This document shows positions 1-8,276 of a stretch of 64,000 nt of DNA, piece by piece. The DNA comes from Pelomonas parva (lineage in GTDB: Bacteria > Pseudomonadota > Gammaproteobacteria > Burkholderiales > Burkholderiaceae_C). A program made the position numbers and the translations under genes. Position 1 is the first letter of the stretch, and the number at the start of each line of letters is the position of its first letter. The stretch is from the NCBI RefSeq assembly GCF_043555835.1, contig NZ_JBIGHV010000003.1:558001-622000 (forward strand), in the 5' to 3' direction. The notes under the pieces were generated by a model. The model was not told where the DNA came from. It saw only the letters and a program-made list of their open reading frames with translations, and made no database searches.

Positions 1-2456
1 CGCCAGCTCACCTCGCGCCGCTCGCCGGCCTTCAGGTGCAGGCGCTGCATGCCGCGCAGCGCCAGGCGCGGGCTGCCTTCGAAGCGCGGCGGCACCAGGT
101 AGAGCTGCGCCACCTCGTCGCCGTCGCGCGCGCTGGTGTTGGTGATGGCCGTGCTCACCACCAGGCTGGGCGCCTTGCCGTCGTCGTTCACCTCCACCTT
201 GACGGGTTCGTAGCGGAAGCTGGAATAGCTCAACCCGTGGCCGAAGGGATAGACCACCGGCTTGTCGAAGAAGCGGTAGGTGCGGCCGGCCATGCGGTAG
301 TCGTCGAAGGGCGGCAGGTCGTCCGCGCTCTTGTAGAACGTGACCGGCAGGCGGCCAGCGGGGTTGGCCGCGCCGGCCAGCACCTGCGCGATGGCCTGGC
401 CGCCGCCCTCGCCGGGATAGAAGGCCTGCATGACGGCGGCCGCGTTGGCATGGGCCCAGGACAGGTCGATGGCGCTGCCGCTGAGGTTCACCACGACCAC
501 CGGCTTGGCCGATTTGGCCACTTCCTGCAGGTAGGCGCGCTGATCGGCCGGCAGGTCGATCTTGGTGCGGTCGCCGCCCGTGAAGCCGTCGATCTTGACG
601 GGCATCTCCTCGCCTTCCAGGTCGGACGTGAGGCCAACAACGGCGACGATCACATCGGCACCCTGCACGCCCGCGCGCAGGTCGGCCAGCGGCTGGCGCG
701 AGACGCGCTTCCAGATCATGCCGGGAGGCGCGCCCACGCCGGACTCGGTCTCGAACTGCAGCGCATAGCGCTCACCCCTCTTCAGGTCCACCTGCGTCAA
801 GGCCACGGGCTCGGCCCAGCGCGTCGGGCGTTTGGCCAGCGTGACGTCGCGGCCGGCCACACGCACATGACCCTTCACGCCCGCAATGCCCAACCGGTAG
901 CTGCCGGTCTCGGGCGCCACGTAAAAGCCCGTCCAGACCGTGCGCGTCACGTCACCGGCCTCGGCGAAGTCGCCTGCGCGCGAGTCGATCTGCGTCACGC
1001 CGTGGCTGGCAAAGGCCTTGGCCTGGAAGCGGCGCTTGCCCGGCTCCCTGGGCGAGCCAGGCTGCAGGTTGAAGTAGCTGGCGCGCAGCCCCGGGCTGCC
1101 GTCGGGCGCGACGAAGGCGCTGGCCGGCACGGGGTCGCCGTCGGTGATGGTCGGGCCGAACGGCACCAGCGTGACCGCCGGGAACTGCTGGCGCAGGCCC
1201 TCGGCGACCGTCAGCGTCGGCCCGGTCTGGCCCGACGAGTAGTTGCCGCGCATGACACGCCGGGCATCCGCCAGCGGGCCGACGACGGCGATGCGCGCCG
1301 ACGCCTTCAGTGGCAGCACGCCGTCGTTCTTCAGCAGCACCAGGCCCTCGATGGCCGAGCGCAGCGCCAGCGCGCGGTGATCGGTCGCGTTGATGCGGTT
1401 GCCCGCTGGGAACTGGCGCTCGGCCAGGCCCGGCAGGTCGCCGACGCGGATGCGGGCCGAGAACAGGCGCACCAGCGCCGTGTCGATGTCGGCCTCGCGG
1501 ATGTAGCCGCGCGCCAGCGCCTGCTTGTAGCGCTCGCCCAGGCCGGGCGTGTTGGACAGCGTCGCACCGTTGCATTCGCTGTCCACGCCCGCCTTCAACG
1601 CCAACGCCACGCCCGCCGGGGCATCGGGGGCGTATTTGTGATTGGCATGGATGTCGACGACGGCATCGCAGTCCGACACCACATAGCCGGTGAACTTCCA
1701 GTCCTCGCGCAGCGTCTTCACCAGCAGGCTGTGGCTGGCGCAGGCGGGCTCGCTGTTGACGCGGTTGTAGGCACACATGATGGAGCCGGCCTGCGCATCC
1801 ACCATCGCGGCGCGGAAGGCGGGCAGGTAGGTGTCTTCCAGGTCCTGCATCGACACCCACACGTCCACCGAATGCCGCGTCGACTCCGGCCCGCTATGCA
1901 CCGCAAAGTGCTTGGGCGCGGCGGTGACCAGCGGCCGCGTCGGGTCCGGCCCCTGCATGCCGTGCACGAAGGCCTTGCCGAGCTGGGCCGTCAGGAAAGG
2001 GTCCTCGCCATAGGTCTCCTGGCCCCGCCCCCAGCGCGGGTCGCGAAAGATGTTGATGTTGGGCGACCAGGTGTTGAGCGCGCCGCCGATCTTGTTCGGG
2101 TTGGGCTTGTGGCGCCCCAGCGCGTAGACGGCCCGCACCTCGGTGCTGATGGCGGCCGCCACGTCGTGCATCAGCCGGTCGTTGAAGCTCGCGGCCAGGC
2201 CCACGGGCTGCGGGAAGTTGGTCGTGGCACCCGGGCCGAAGGCGCCATGCAGCGACTCCGTCCACCAGTTGTAGGCCGGGATGCCCAGGCGCGGGATGGC
2301 CGGCGCGCCATTGAGCAGTTGCTCGGTCTTCTCGTCGAGCGTCAGCTTTGAAACGATCTGGCGAGCCTGGGCGTCCGCCTCGGCTTGCGGTGATGCTGCG
2401 GCAAGGCCGGCAAACGCCACACCCCAGACGAGACAGGCGATGGACAGGTTCTTCAA
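1..2456 (-). CDS. GH3 family beta-glucosidase/beta-xylosidase, secreted (3' end outside window)
   Basis: Exported glycoside hydrolase that should release terminal beta-linked sugars from plant oligosaccharides. The C-terminal end runs off the left edge; 818 codons are present. The start is TTG at 2456, preceded by GGAG seven bases upstream; the nearest upstream ATG is in another frame and soon hits a stop. Residues 1-21 form a signal peptide (KNLSIACLVWGVAFAGLAAA). The GH3 N-terminal domain follows, with NWWTESLHG, a PKHFAVHSGPE motif and the nucleophile motif VVSDCDAV (Asp about 262). A PA14-like insert lies at about 455-580, then the second GH3 domain (FYPGEGGGQAIA, YPFGHGLSYS) and the beginning of the fibronectin-III-like tail. 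The NWWTE motif resembles beta-xylosidase-type members, so the sugar specificity is open. A LacI-type operator lies about 155 bp upstream. Confidence 0.93.
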   Translation of the reverse strand, partial: MKNLSIACLVWGVAFAGLAAASPQAEADAQARQIVSKLTLDEKTEQLLNGAPAIPRLGIPAYNWWTESLHGAFGPGATTNFPQPVGLAASFNDRLMHDVAAAISTEVRAVYALGRHKPNPNKIGGALNTWSPNINIFRDPRWGRGQETYGEDPFLTAQLGKAFVHGMQGPDPTRPLVTAAPKHFAVHSGPESTRHSVDVWVSMQDLEDTYLPAFRAAMVDAQAGSIMCAYNRVNSEPACASHSLLVKTLREDWKFTGYVVSDCDAVVDIHANHKYAPDAPAGVALALKAGVDSECNGATLSNTPGLGERYKQALARGYIREADIDTALVRLFSARIRVGDLPGLAERQFPAGNRINATDHRALALRSAIEGLVLLKNDGVLPLKASARIAVVGPLADARRVMRGNYSSGQTGPTLTVAEGLRQQFPAVTLVPFGPTITDGDPVPASAFVAPDGSPGLRASYFNLQPGSPREPGKRRFQAKAFASHGVTQIDSRAGDFAEAGDVTRTVWTGFYVAPETGSYRLGIAGVKGHVRVAGRDVTLAKRPTRWAEPVALTQVDLKRGERYALQFETESGVGAPPGMIWKRVSRQPLADLRAGVQGADVIVAVVGLTSDLEGEEMPVKIDGFTGGDRTKIDLPADQRAYLQEVAKSAKPVVVVNLSGSAIDLSWAHANAAAVMQAFYPGEGGGQAIAQVLAGAANPAGRLPVTFYKSADDLPPFDDYRMAGRTYRFFDKPVVYPFGHGLSYSSFRYEPVKVEVNDDGKAPSLVVSTAITNTSARDGDEVAQLYLVPPRFEGSPRLALRGMQRLHLKAGERREVSW

Positions 2457-2610
2457 GCGCGTCTCCGGTTTTTATCGTTGCGCACCATTTTCTGGTAGCG
2501 CAATCAAACGGGCACTCTCTTTTCCCGGATTGACGCGGTGCTCACTTGCGCTTAGTCCGCCACGGCCTCCCATGAAACGGCTAAAAGATCGGTCGCGATG
2601 AAATGTTTCG

Positions 2611-2624
2611 TGGGATCGATACCA
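2611..2624. promoter_or_regulatory. Candidate LacI-family operator upstream of the GH3 gene
   Basis: TGGGATCGATACCA is a near-perfect dyad (12 of 14 positions) and fits the half-site pattern TGGNANCG/CGNTNCCA seen for LacI-family sugar regulators. It sits between the stop of the FAD oxidase gene and the start of the GH3 glycosidase, where sugar-responsive repression would make sense. No LacI-family regulator gene is visible in the window, so the partner would be encoded elsewhere. Confidence 0.45.
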
Positions 2625-2653
2625 AAACCGCCATCGGCTACCTCGCGGCTCGT

Positions 2654-4075
2654 CTAGAGCGGGAAGATCTTGCCGGGATTCAGGATGCCCAGCGGGTCCA
2701 GCGCCGCCTTCACCGACCGCATCACCGCCACCGCCTCTGGCCCCGTCTCGTCGAGCAGGAAACCCTGCTTGTGCAGGCCGATGCCGTGCTCGCCGGTACA
2801 CGTGCCCTCCAACGCGATGGCGCGCGCCACCATCTGCGCGCTCAGCCGCTCGGCCGTCGCCAGCTCTTCGGGCAGATGCGGGTCCAGCAGATAGGCCATG
2901 TGGAAGTTGCCATCACCCACATGGCCGACGATGAAGTAGGGCAGGCCGGCGGCTTCGACCTCGGTGACGCTGGCATTGATGTTCTCGGCCAGGCGGGAGA
3001 TGGGCACGCAGGTATCGGTCGTCAGCGCGCGACAGCCGGGCCGCGTCTGCAGGGCCGAGAAGTAGGCGTGGTGGCGCGCCGTCCACAGCCGCGTGCGGGC
3101 TTCGGGCGTGGTGGCCCACTCGAAAGCCTCGCCGCCGTGGTCGGCCGCCACGTCCTGCACGGTCGCCGCCTGCTCGGCCACGCCGGCCTCGCTGCCGTGG
3201 AACTCCATCAGCAGCATGGGCGCCTCCTTCAGCCCCAGCTTGTCGTGCGCGTTCACAGCCTTGATCGCGTTCGCGTCCAGCAGCTCGCAGCGGGCGATGG
3301 GCACGCCGATCTGGATGATCTGCATGGCCGTGCGCACGGCCGCGTCGATGCTGGGGAAGAAGCACACCGCCGCCGATACGGCCTCGGGCAGCGGGTGCAC
3401 CTTGACGGTCAGCTCGGTGATGACGCCGAGCGTGCCCTCGCTGCCGATCAGCAGCCGCGTCAGGTCGTAGCCAGCGCTGCTCTTCTTCGCGCGTGAGCCG
3501 GTGCGCACGACTTCGCCGTTAGCACTGACGAAGCGCAGCCCCAGCACGTTCTCCCGCATCGTGCCGTAGCGCACCGCGTTCGTGCCGCTGGCGCGCGTGG
3601 CGGCCATGCCGCCGAGGGACGCATCGGCGCCGGGGTCGATGGGAAAGAACAAGCCCTCGTGCCGGAGCGCCTCGTTCAGCGCCTTGCGCGTGACGCCGGG
3701 CTGCACGGTCACGGTCAGGTCCTCGGCGTCGATGCGCAGGATGCGGTTCATGCGCGACACGTCCAGGCTGACACCGCCCCGCACGGCCAGCAGATGGCCT
3801 TCCAGCGACGAGCCCGCGCCATAGGGGATGACGGGCACGCGGTGCTCGGCGCACAAGGCCACCACGCGCGCCACCTCGGCCTCGCTCTCGGCGAACACGA
3901 CGGCCTGCGGCGGCGGCACATCGAAGATGGACTCATCGCGGCCGTGCTGCTCACGCACGGCCAGTGCCGTCGAGCAACGCTCGGCGAACTCAGCTCGCAG
4001 CGCATCGATCAAGGCGGCGGGCAGCGGCGGGGCGGAGGAGAAGTGTTGTTCGGGCGCGTTCACGAGCGGCTCCAC
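2654..4075 (-). CDS. FAD-binding oxidoreductase, GlcD/D-lactate dehydrogenase family
   Basis: Flavoenzyme of the VAO/PCMH fold that oxidises a 2-hydroxy acid such as D-lactate or glycolate and passes the electrons to the respiratory chain. The 473-residue length fits D-lactate dehydrogenase (cytochrome) and GlcD-type enzymes. The FAD pyrophosphate loop is PYGAGSSLEGH (84-94). The C-terminal cap domain carries HVGDGNFHM and CTGEHGIGLHK, and the chain ends in the usual NPGKI. The start is GTG at 4075; a second GTG four codons in is possible. No glcE or glcF partner is next to it, which favours a stand-alone D-lactate or D-2-hydroxyglutarate type enzyme. The exact substrate cannot be read from the sequence. 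Confidence 0.9.
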   Translation of the reverse strand: MEPLVNAPEQHFSSAPPLPAALIDALRAEFAERCSTALAVREQHGRDESIFDVPPPQAVVFAESEAEVARVVALCAEHRVPVIPYGAGSSLEGHLLAVRGGVSLDVSRMNRILRIDAEDLTVTVQPGVTRKALNEALRHEGLFFPIDPGADASLGGMAATRASGTNAVRYGTMRENVLGLRFVSANGEVVRTGSRAKKSSAGYDLTRLLIGSEGTLGVITELTVKVHPLPEAVSAAVCFFPSIDAAVRTAMQIIQIGVPIARCELLDANAIKAVNAHDKLGLKEAPMLLMEFHGSEAGVAEQAATVQDVAADHGGEAFEWATTPEARTRLWTARHHAYFSALQTRPGCRALTTDTCVPISRLAENINASVTEVEAAGLPYFIVGHVGDGNFHMAYLLDPHLPEELATAERLSAQMVARAIALEGTCTGEHGIGLHKQGFLLDETGPEAVAVMRSVKAALDPLGILNPGKIFPL

Positions 4076-4153
4076 GGGCGATGGCCAAGATTGTGTTGCA
4101 GCGCCCGCCTCGCGGTGCCAGCATCACCCCACCGCCAACCCCGGGAGATCTGC

Positions 4154-4384
4154 ATGGACCCCACCCTGACCTGGCTGCTGTTGATCGCCGCCATCGTCCT
4201 CATCGTTGCCGGCGCCACGCGCTTCGACGTGCTGGCAGCACGCTGGCGCGATGTCTTCGGCGAGCCACCGCCGCCGCATGACGCGCCCCCCGCGCCGCGC
4301 TGGACGCCGGCCCAGGGCTTCAAGCCCCACGACGCGCCCGTGCACAAGCCCGCCTTCCACCGCAGCGGCGGCCGCCGGCACTGA
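4154..4384 (+). CDS. Small single-pass membrane protein, function unknown
   Basis: 76-residue protein with a good Shine-Dalgarno (GGGAG, seven bases before the ATG). Residues 5-22 form one hydrophobic helix (TLTWLLLIAAIVLIVAGA); a proline- and histidine-rich basic tail follows (PPPPHDAPPAPRW, HKPAFHRSGGRRH). It is divergent from the FAD oxidase across 78 bp and ends 35 bp before the adenosyltransferase gene, so the two may be co-transcribed. No family recognised; the tail could bind metal or nucleic acid, but that is speculation. Confidence 0.65.
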   Translation: MDPTLTWLLLIAAIVLIVAGATRFDVLAARWRDVFGEPPPPHDAPPAPRWTPAQGFKPHDAPVHKPAFHRSGGRRH

Positions 4385-4418
4385 CGAGAATGGCGGTTTC
4401 GCACTCCAGCTGACCGCC

Positions 4419-5000
4419 ATGGGCAACCGCCTCTCTCAAATCGCGACCCGCACCGGCGACGACGGCACCACCGGTCTTTCCGACGGCAGCCGCGTGCCCA
4501 AGACCCACCTGCGCGTGCAGGCCATGGGTGATGTCGACGAACTGAACTCCCACCTGGGCGTGCTGCTGGCCGAGCCGCTGCCCGACGACATCCGCGAGTT
4601 GCTGGTGACGATCCAGCACGAGCTGTTCAACCTCGGCGGCGAACTCTCCTGGCCCGGCGGCGAGCTGCTGAAGGACGCTGCCGTGCTGCGGCTGGACGAG
4701 GCGCTGGCCCATTACAACGAGCACCTGCCGCGCCTGAAGGAATTCATCCTGCCGGCCGGCACGCGCAGCGCGGCCATCGCCCATGTCTGCCGCACGGTGG
4801 CCCGTCGCGCCGAACGCGCCGTCCTCGCCGTGGCCGCCGGCGAGACCGTTCGCGCCGCGCCGCGCCAGTACCTGAACCGCCTGTCCGACCTGCTCTTCGT
4901 GCTGAGCCGCGTGCTCAACCGCGCCAACCTCGATGGGCTGGGCGGAGACGATGTCTATTGGCAGAGCGAGCGGATGAAGCGGCTGGACGCCGAAGGCTGA
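4419..5000 (+). CDS. Cob(I)alamin adenosyltransferase, PduO type
   Basis: Transfers the adenosyl group of ATP to cob(I)alamin to make coenzyme B12, in the cytoplasm. The 193-residue length is normal for the family. The N-terminal ATP-binding signature TRTGDDGTTGLSDGSRVPK and the helical core with RSAAIAHVCRTVARRAER, ending in YLNRLSDLLFVLSRVLN, are characteristic of the PduO/MMAB group rather than CobA or EutT. ATG chosen at 4419 because the conserved N-terminus (MGNRLSQIATRTGDDG) begins there. The gene downstream converges on it with a one-base gap. No other B12 gene is nearby. Confidence 0.95.
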   Translation: MGNRLSQIATRTGDDGTTGLSDGSRVPKTHLRVQAMGDVDELNSHLGVLLAEPLPDDIRELLVTIQHELFNLGGELSWPGGELLKDAAVLRLDEALAHYNEHLPRLKEFILPAGTRSAAIAHVCRTVARRAERAVLAVAAGETVRAAPRQYLNRLSDLLFVLSRVLNRANLDGLGGDDVYWQSERMKRLDAEG

Positions 5001-5001
5001 C

Positions 5002-5301
5002 TCAGCGCCGTCGCAGCAGCCGCCACGCCAGCCAGGCCCAGCGCAGCCCGCGCCAGAACTGGCCGCGCCGCTTCTGCCCCGCTGCGGCAAAGAAGGCCGC
5101 GCCGCCACCGGCCACCGCCAGCACCGTGGGGTCGGACAGCCAGCCGCGCACGGTCAGCACACGGTTGACCAGGCCATCACCCCGCTCGCCGAGGTCGTTC
5201 ACATCCCGCTGCACCTGGCCGCGCAGCAGCTCGGAGGCCAGCAGCAGATTGGCCTTGCGCTCGGCGCGCTGCTGCGGGTCCTGGGGAATGCGCGGAATCA
5301 C
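5002..5301 (-). CDS. YqjK-like small membrane protein, last gene of a yqjDE-type operon
   Basis: 99-residue basic protein. Start is GTG at 5301, overlapping the stop of the upstream holin-X gene in a GTGA junction, which implies translational coupling. The N-terminal half is amphipathic and charged (AERKANLLLASELLRGQ), one weak membrane segment follows (TVLAVAGGGAAFFAAAG), and the tail is rich in Arg and Trp. In Enterobacteria yqjD, yqjE and yqjK occur in this order; this protein holds the third position and has comparable size, so the name rests on position more than on sequence. Confidence 0.6.
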   Translation of the reverse strand: MIPRIPQDPQQRAERKANLLLASELLRGQVQRDVNDLGERGDGLVNRVLTVRGWLSDPTVLAVAGGGAAFFAAAGQKRRGQFWRGLRWAWLAWRLLRRR

Positions 5302-5678
5302 GGCCGGCGGCGGAGTGCATCCGCGTCTTCGCGCAGTTCGGCGATGCTCGACTGGAACAGCGTTGTCGGCTGGGCCAGCAGCCCCTTGAGCTTGGCAAGC
5401 GCCACCGCCGCCGCTGCGAGCAGCACCGCCGTCGCAGCGGCCAGGGCCAGCAGGCGATGGCTGTCCCACAGCGCCACGACGATGAGCAGCAGCAGCATCA
5501 GCAGGCCGAAACCCGCCAGCAGCGCCGCGAGCACGGCCCACAAGGCAAGGCCGGCGATGCGCTCCTTCTCCTCCTGCGCCTCGATGGCCAGCAGTTCAAG
5601 CCGGATGCGCCCCAGCGTCAGCAGCGACGTGCCGAGCCGCCGCAGCGGCCCGGAGACGGGTTCCTTCGAGTCAGTCAA
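5298..5678 (-). CDS. Phage-holin-family (YqjE/holin-X) membrane protein
   Basis: 126-residue inner-membrane protein of the holin superfamily III type (YqjE). A short soluble N-terminus carries an amphipathic helix (RIRLELLAIEAQEEKERI), then two long hydrophobic hairpin helices at about 43-68 and 75-95, then a charged tail. Despite the family name it belongs to the chromosomal yqjD-yqjE-type stationary-phase or stress operon. It lies 17 bp downstream of the DUF883 gene and overlaps the next gene by four bases. Confidence 0.85.
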   Translation of the reverse strand: MTDSKEPVSGPLRRLGTSLLTLGRIRLELLAIEAQEEKERIAGLALWAVLAALLAGFGLLMLLLLIVVALWDSHRLLALAAATAVLLAAAAVALAKLKGLLAQPTTLFQSSIAELREDADALRRRP

Positions 5679-5694
5679 GTGACTCTCGCCGGCT

Positions 5695-6003
5695 TCAACG
5701 GCGGCCGATCAGCACACCAAGAGCCAAGCCCACCGCCGCCGCCACGCCAATGGCCTGCCAGGGCTTGGCGTGCACGTAGTCGTCGGTGGCGGCTGCTGCG
5801 TCCTTGGCGCGCTGCACGGCCTCGTGCTGGGCGTCCAGCAGCTTTTCCTTGGCACCGGCCAGCTGGTCCTGGATGCGTGCGCGCAAGGCTCGGGCCTCGC
5901 CGTCTGCCTTGTTGGTCGTGGCCGTCATCAGCGCGTCGATGTCGTCCATCACGGCGCGGAAATCCGCTGCCAGCTTTTCCTTGGCCTGGGCTGTTTCACT
6001 CAT
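5695..6003 (-). CDS. DUF883 family protein, YqjD/ElaB-like ribosome-associated membrane protein
   Basis: 102-residue tail-anchored protein. The start at 6003 (MSETAQ) is preferred over an in-frame ATG ten codons upstream because GAGGAG lies six bases before it. A long charged amphipathic helix, probably a coiled coil, spans about 5-75; the C-terminus is the family hallmark, one transmembrane helix ending in GLALGVLIGRR. E. coli homologues (YqjD, ElaB) bind stationary-phase ribosomes and anchor them to the inner membrane. First gene of a three-gene operon with the holin-X and YqjK-like genes. Confidence 0.9.
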   Translation of the reverse strand: MSETAQAKEKLAADFRAVMDDIDALMTATTNKADGEARALRARIQDQLAGAKEKLLDAQHEAVQRAKDAAAATDDYVHAKPWQAIGVAAAVGLALGVLIGRR

Positions 6004-6076
6004 GGCGAGCTCCTCGTTCTGAAGGTTGGACAAGCAGGCAGCCTAACGCGGTTGCCAGCGGCGATCCTCGTTATCC

Positions 6077-7057
6077 CTACCCTAGTTCTAGGGAGGAAAC
6101 CGCCTGTCGCAGCCGCGCAGCATAGGCCTCGCGCAGCGCCGTCGGCGCGACCACCTCGACCTGGCCAGCATGGCGGAGCAGGTCCATCAGCAGCTCGGTG
6201 TCGTCCACATAGGGCAGCTGCAGCCGCCAGCGGCCGTCGGGCAGGAACTCGCTCTTCTGCGCCGGGTGCCATTCCTCGCGCGACACCCAGGCGGCGGCCT
6301 CGGGGCTGAACAGCAGCTCGGCCTCGCGTGGCGTGCCGCCGGCAAAGATGCCGTAGCCGCGGTCCAGCTCGGCCTCCAGCGCGTCCAGCGCCAGGGCGTC
6401 GGCGGCCGCTTCCAGCAGCGTCGCCGCCTCGATGCCGTCCAGCGCAAAGCGGCGCAGGCCCTGGCTCTGGTGGCAGAAGGCGTCCAGATACCAGGCATGG
6501 CGGTGGTGCACCAGTCGCTGCGGCGACACCTCGCGCTCGCTGACCTCGCCCATGCCCGTCTTCTTGCGGTAGCGGATGGCGAGGCGCTTGCGCTTGACGA
6601 CGGCGCTGCCGACGGTCTCGAAGCTGTCGCTGGCGATGCGCCGCCTGGCCGTGCCGATGAGCTTGACGCGCCGCCTCAGCTCCTGCGCCTCGCCATGGTC
6701 GACACCCAGCATGCCGGTGATCTTGTCGAACATGGGCTGCAGGTGTCGGCCCACCACACCTTGCTCGTCCAGCCCGGCCAGCATCTGCTGCATGGTCAAC
6801 AGCGCGTGCAGCTCGGCCTCGTTGAACCACACCCCCGGCAGCTCGTGCTTGCCGCCGCGCCATTGCTGGCCGAAGCGGTAGCCGTTGGCGGCTGCGTCGT
6901 ACTCGATGGGTGCATCCATGCGCTCGCGCAAGTACGCAAGGTCGCGCTTGAGCGTCGCCGGCGACACCTCCAGCGCCGCTATCAGCTCGGCAAACGACAC
7001 GCAGCCGCGGGAGCGGATCAGGTGTTCGATCTTGTAGAAGCGCTCGGTGCGGTCCAT
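6077..7057 (-). CDS. WYL-domain transcriptional regulator
   Basis: 326-residue cytoplasmic regulator. The N-terminal helix-turn-helix (MDRTERFYKIEHLIRSRGC onwards) is followed by a WYL sensor domain at about 130-230, with the WYL signature seen here as HAWYLDAFC, and a WCX C-terminal domain. WYL domains sense small ligands or nucleic acid and often control DNA-repair or defence genes. I chose the ATG at 7057 because MDRTERFYKI is the typical start of the family; an in-frame ATG at 7093 would add 12 residues encoded by the AT-rich intergenic stretch. It is divergent from the HNH-like gene across 89 bp, so it may control that gene and itself. Confidence 0.92.
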   Translation of the reverse strand: MDRTERFYKIEHLIRSRGCVSFAELIAALEVSPATLKRDLAYLRERMDAPIEYDAAANGYRFGQQWRGGKHELPGVWFNEAELHALLTMQQMLAGLDEQGVVGRHLQPMFDKITGMLGVDHGEAQELRRRVKLIGTARRRIASDSFETVGSAVVKRKRLAIRYRKKTGMGEVSEREVSPQRLVHHRHAWYLDAFCHQSQGLRRFALDGIEAATLLEAAADALALDALEAELDRGYGIFAGGTPREAELLFSPEAAAWVSREEWHPAQKSEFLPDGRWRLQLPYVDDTELLMDLLRHAGQVEVVAPTALREAYAARLRQAVSSLELG

Positions 7058-7060
7058 GCT

Positions 7061-7081
7061 GAAAATATTTACAGTGTTTTC
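7061..7081. promoter_or_regulatory. AT-rich imperfect dyad between the WYL gene and its divergent neighbour
   Basis: A 21-bp stretch with GAAAA at 7061-7065 and TTTTC at 7077-7081 stands out from the very GC-rich surroundings. It is the obvious site for promoter elements (TACAGT at 7070-7075 could be a -10 for the rightward gene) or for WYL-protein binding. This is inference from composition and symmetry only. Confidence 0.35.
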
Positions 7082-7146
7082 GCGGTGGATCATCTCATGA
7101 GCCAGCTGGCTCAGAGACTGTGCACATCCCTCAACCGGAGCACGCC

Positions 7147-8190
7147 ATGCAAGCCGTCCTCACCGCCCAGATCCACGCCCACCCCGCACTGGCGCAGTTC
7201 GCGCTGGACATGGACGACAGCCCCTCGCCCGTCAGCGCCCACGAGCGCGTCGGCCTGGCCCTGGGCCGCGACTACGCGCTGCACGGCCTCACGCCGCCCA
7301 TCGCCCACCTCTACCCGCAGTCACCGCTGCAGCGCGGCTGGATGTCAGCCCGGGGCCGCGCCGTGCGCACACCGGCCAGCCCGCAGGTCGAGCTGTGGCT
7401 GGCGCTGCGCACGCACGCCTGGGCCCGCGGCCGCAGCTTCGAGGACATCCAGCTGACGCCGCATCACCTGGCCCAGCTGGACACCACACACTGCCCCATC
7501 ACCCGCGAGCTGCTGGGCGACGACAACCGCAGCATCGACCGCGTCCGCGACGATGCCGGCTATGCGGCCGGCAACCTGGCCGTCATGAGCCAGCGCGCCA
7601 ACCAGGCCAAGGGCAGCCGTAGCCATCAGGGCCTGCTCGACATGGCCGCCAGCTGCGCCACCGGCCCCATCACCCGCATCGGCGGTCTGGTCGAGGCCGA
7701 CTGGCAGCGCCTGGCCGTGCTGGCAAGCTTCGTCACGCCGCTGAGCCATGAAGAAGCGGCCAACATCCCGCTGCACGTGCTGCCGCCCAACCGCCTGCGC
7801 CTGTTCAACCCCATCCAGGCTTTGCAGGCGCTGGTGACGCGACAGCTCGCCACGCCTGGCTGGAGCGCCCGCTTGAGCCGCCTGGAGGCCCTGCTGCCGA
7901 CCGACCAGCTGCGCACGGACTTCAACCGCTTCCTGCTCGCCCTGGCCCCGCGCGTGCTGTGCGCTGCCGAGTTGCAGGAGCCGCAGCAGATCCGCTGGGC
8001 GCTGGAGGATGCCTGGGCGCTGCCGCTGGTGCAGAAGCGCTGGCTGCGCTTCGCACTGCAGCTGACGCCGGAGCAGGCCGAGAACCTCGTCGAGCGCGCG
8101 GCGGCCAGGAAGTTGAGCCCGGTGCATGTGCAACGCCACGACGATGGCACCGACGGCTGGGCGCTGGCGACCGGCGGCTACGCGGCCTGA
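7147..8190 (+). CDS. HNH-nuclease-like protein divergent from the WYL regulator
   Basis: 347-residue cytoplasmic protein, start at 7147 after a CCGGAG ribosome site. Residues 115-156 read like the core of an HNH/endonuclease-VII-type fold: HCPITRELLGDDNRSIDRV, then GYAAGNLAVMSQRANQAKG. This parallels the usual CPxTG...SLDRxD...GYxxGN...N..K pattern of HNH proteins, with Asp131-Arg132, Asn143, Asn152 and Lys155 as the conserved positions. The Cys cluster that would bind structural zinc is missing (only C116 here), so activity is uncertain. The remaining two thirds are helical without a recognised domain. The divergent position next to a WYL regulator suggests joint control. Confidence 0.7.
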   Translation: MQAVLTAQIHAHPALAQFALDMDDSPSPVSAHERVGLALGRDYALHGLTPPIAHLYPQSPLQRGWMSARGRAVRTPASPQVELWLALRTHAWARGRSFEDIQLTPHHLAQLDTTHCPITRELLGDDNRSIDRVRDDAGYAAGNLAVMSQRANQAKGSRSHQGLLDMAASCATGPITRIGGLVEADWQRLAVLASFVTPLSHEEAANIPLHVLPPNRLRLFNPIQALQALVTRQLATPGWSARLSRLEALLPTDQLRTDFNRFLLALAPRVLCAAELQEPQQIRWALEDAWALPLVQKRWLRFALQLTPEQAENLVERAAARKLSPVHVQRHDDGTDGWALATGGYAA

Positions 8191-8276
8191 CCCCCGAGGC
8201 TGGGGGATGGGGTGTCATGGTTGGGTCACAGCGCATCGCCAGAGTGCCGGCATACCCCTCAACCCTGGACCTGCTC

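Noticed and set aside
36..2351. 771-codon rightward open frame antisense to the GH3 gene
   Set aside because: It is a shadow caused by the high third-position GC of the real leftward gene; its translation is rich in Arg, His and Gly and contains no domain, whereas the opposite strand gives a clean GH3 protein.
5298..5678. Phage holin as evidence of a prophage
   Set aside because: The family name is historical; the gene is part of a yqjD/yqjE-type chromosomal operon, and no other phage gene is nearby.
6077..8190. Known CBASS, BREX or other defence island
   Set aside because: The WYL regulator is compatible with such loci, but no cyclase, effector, methylase or PglX/BrxC-type gene is present around it.
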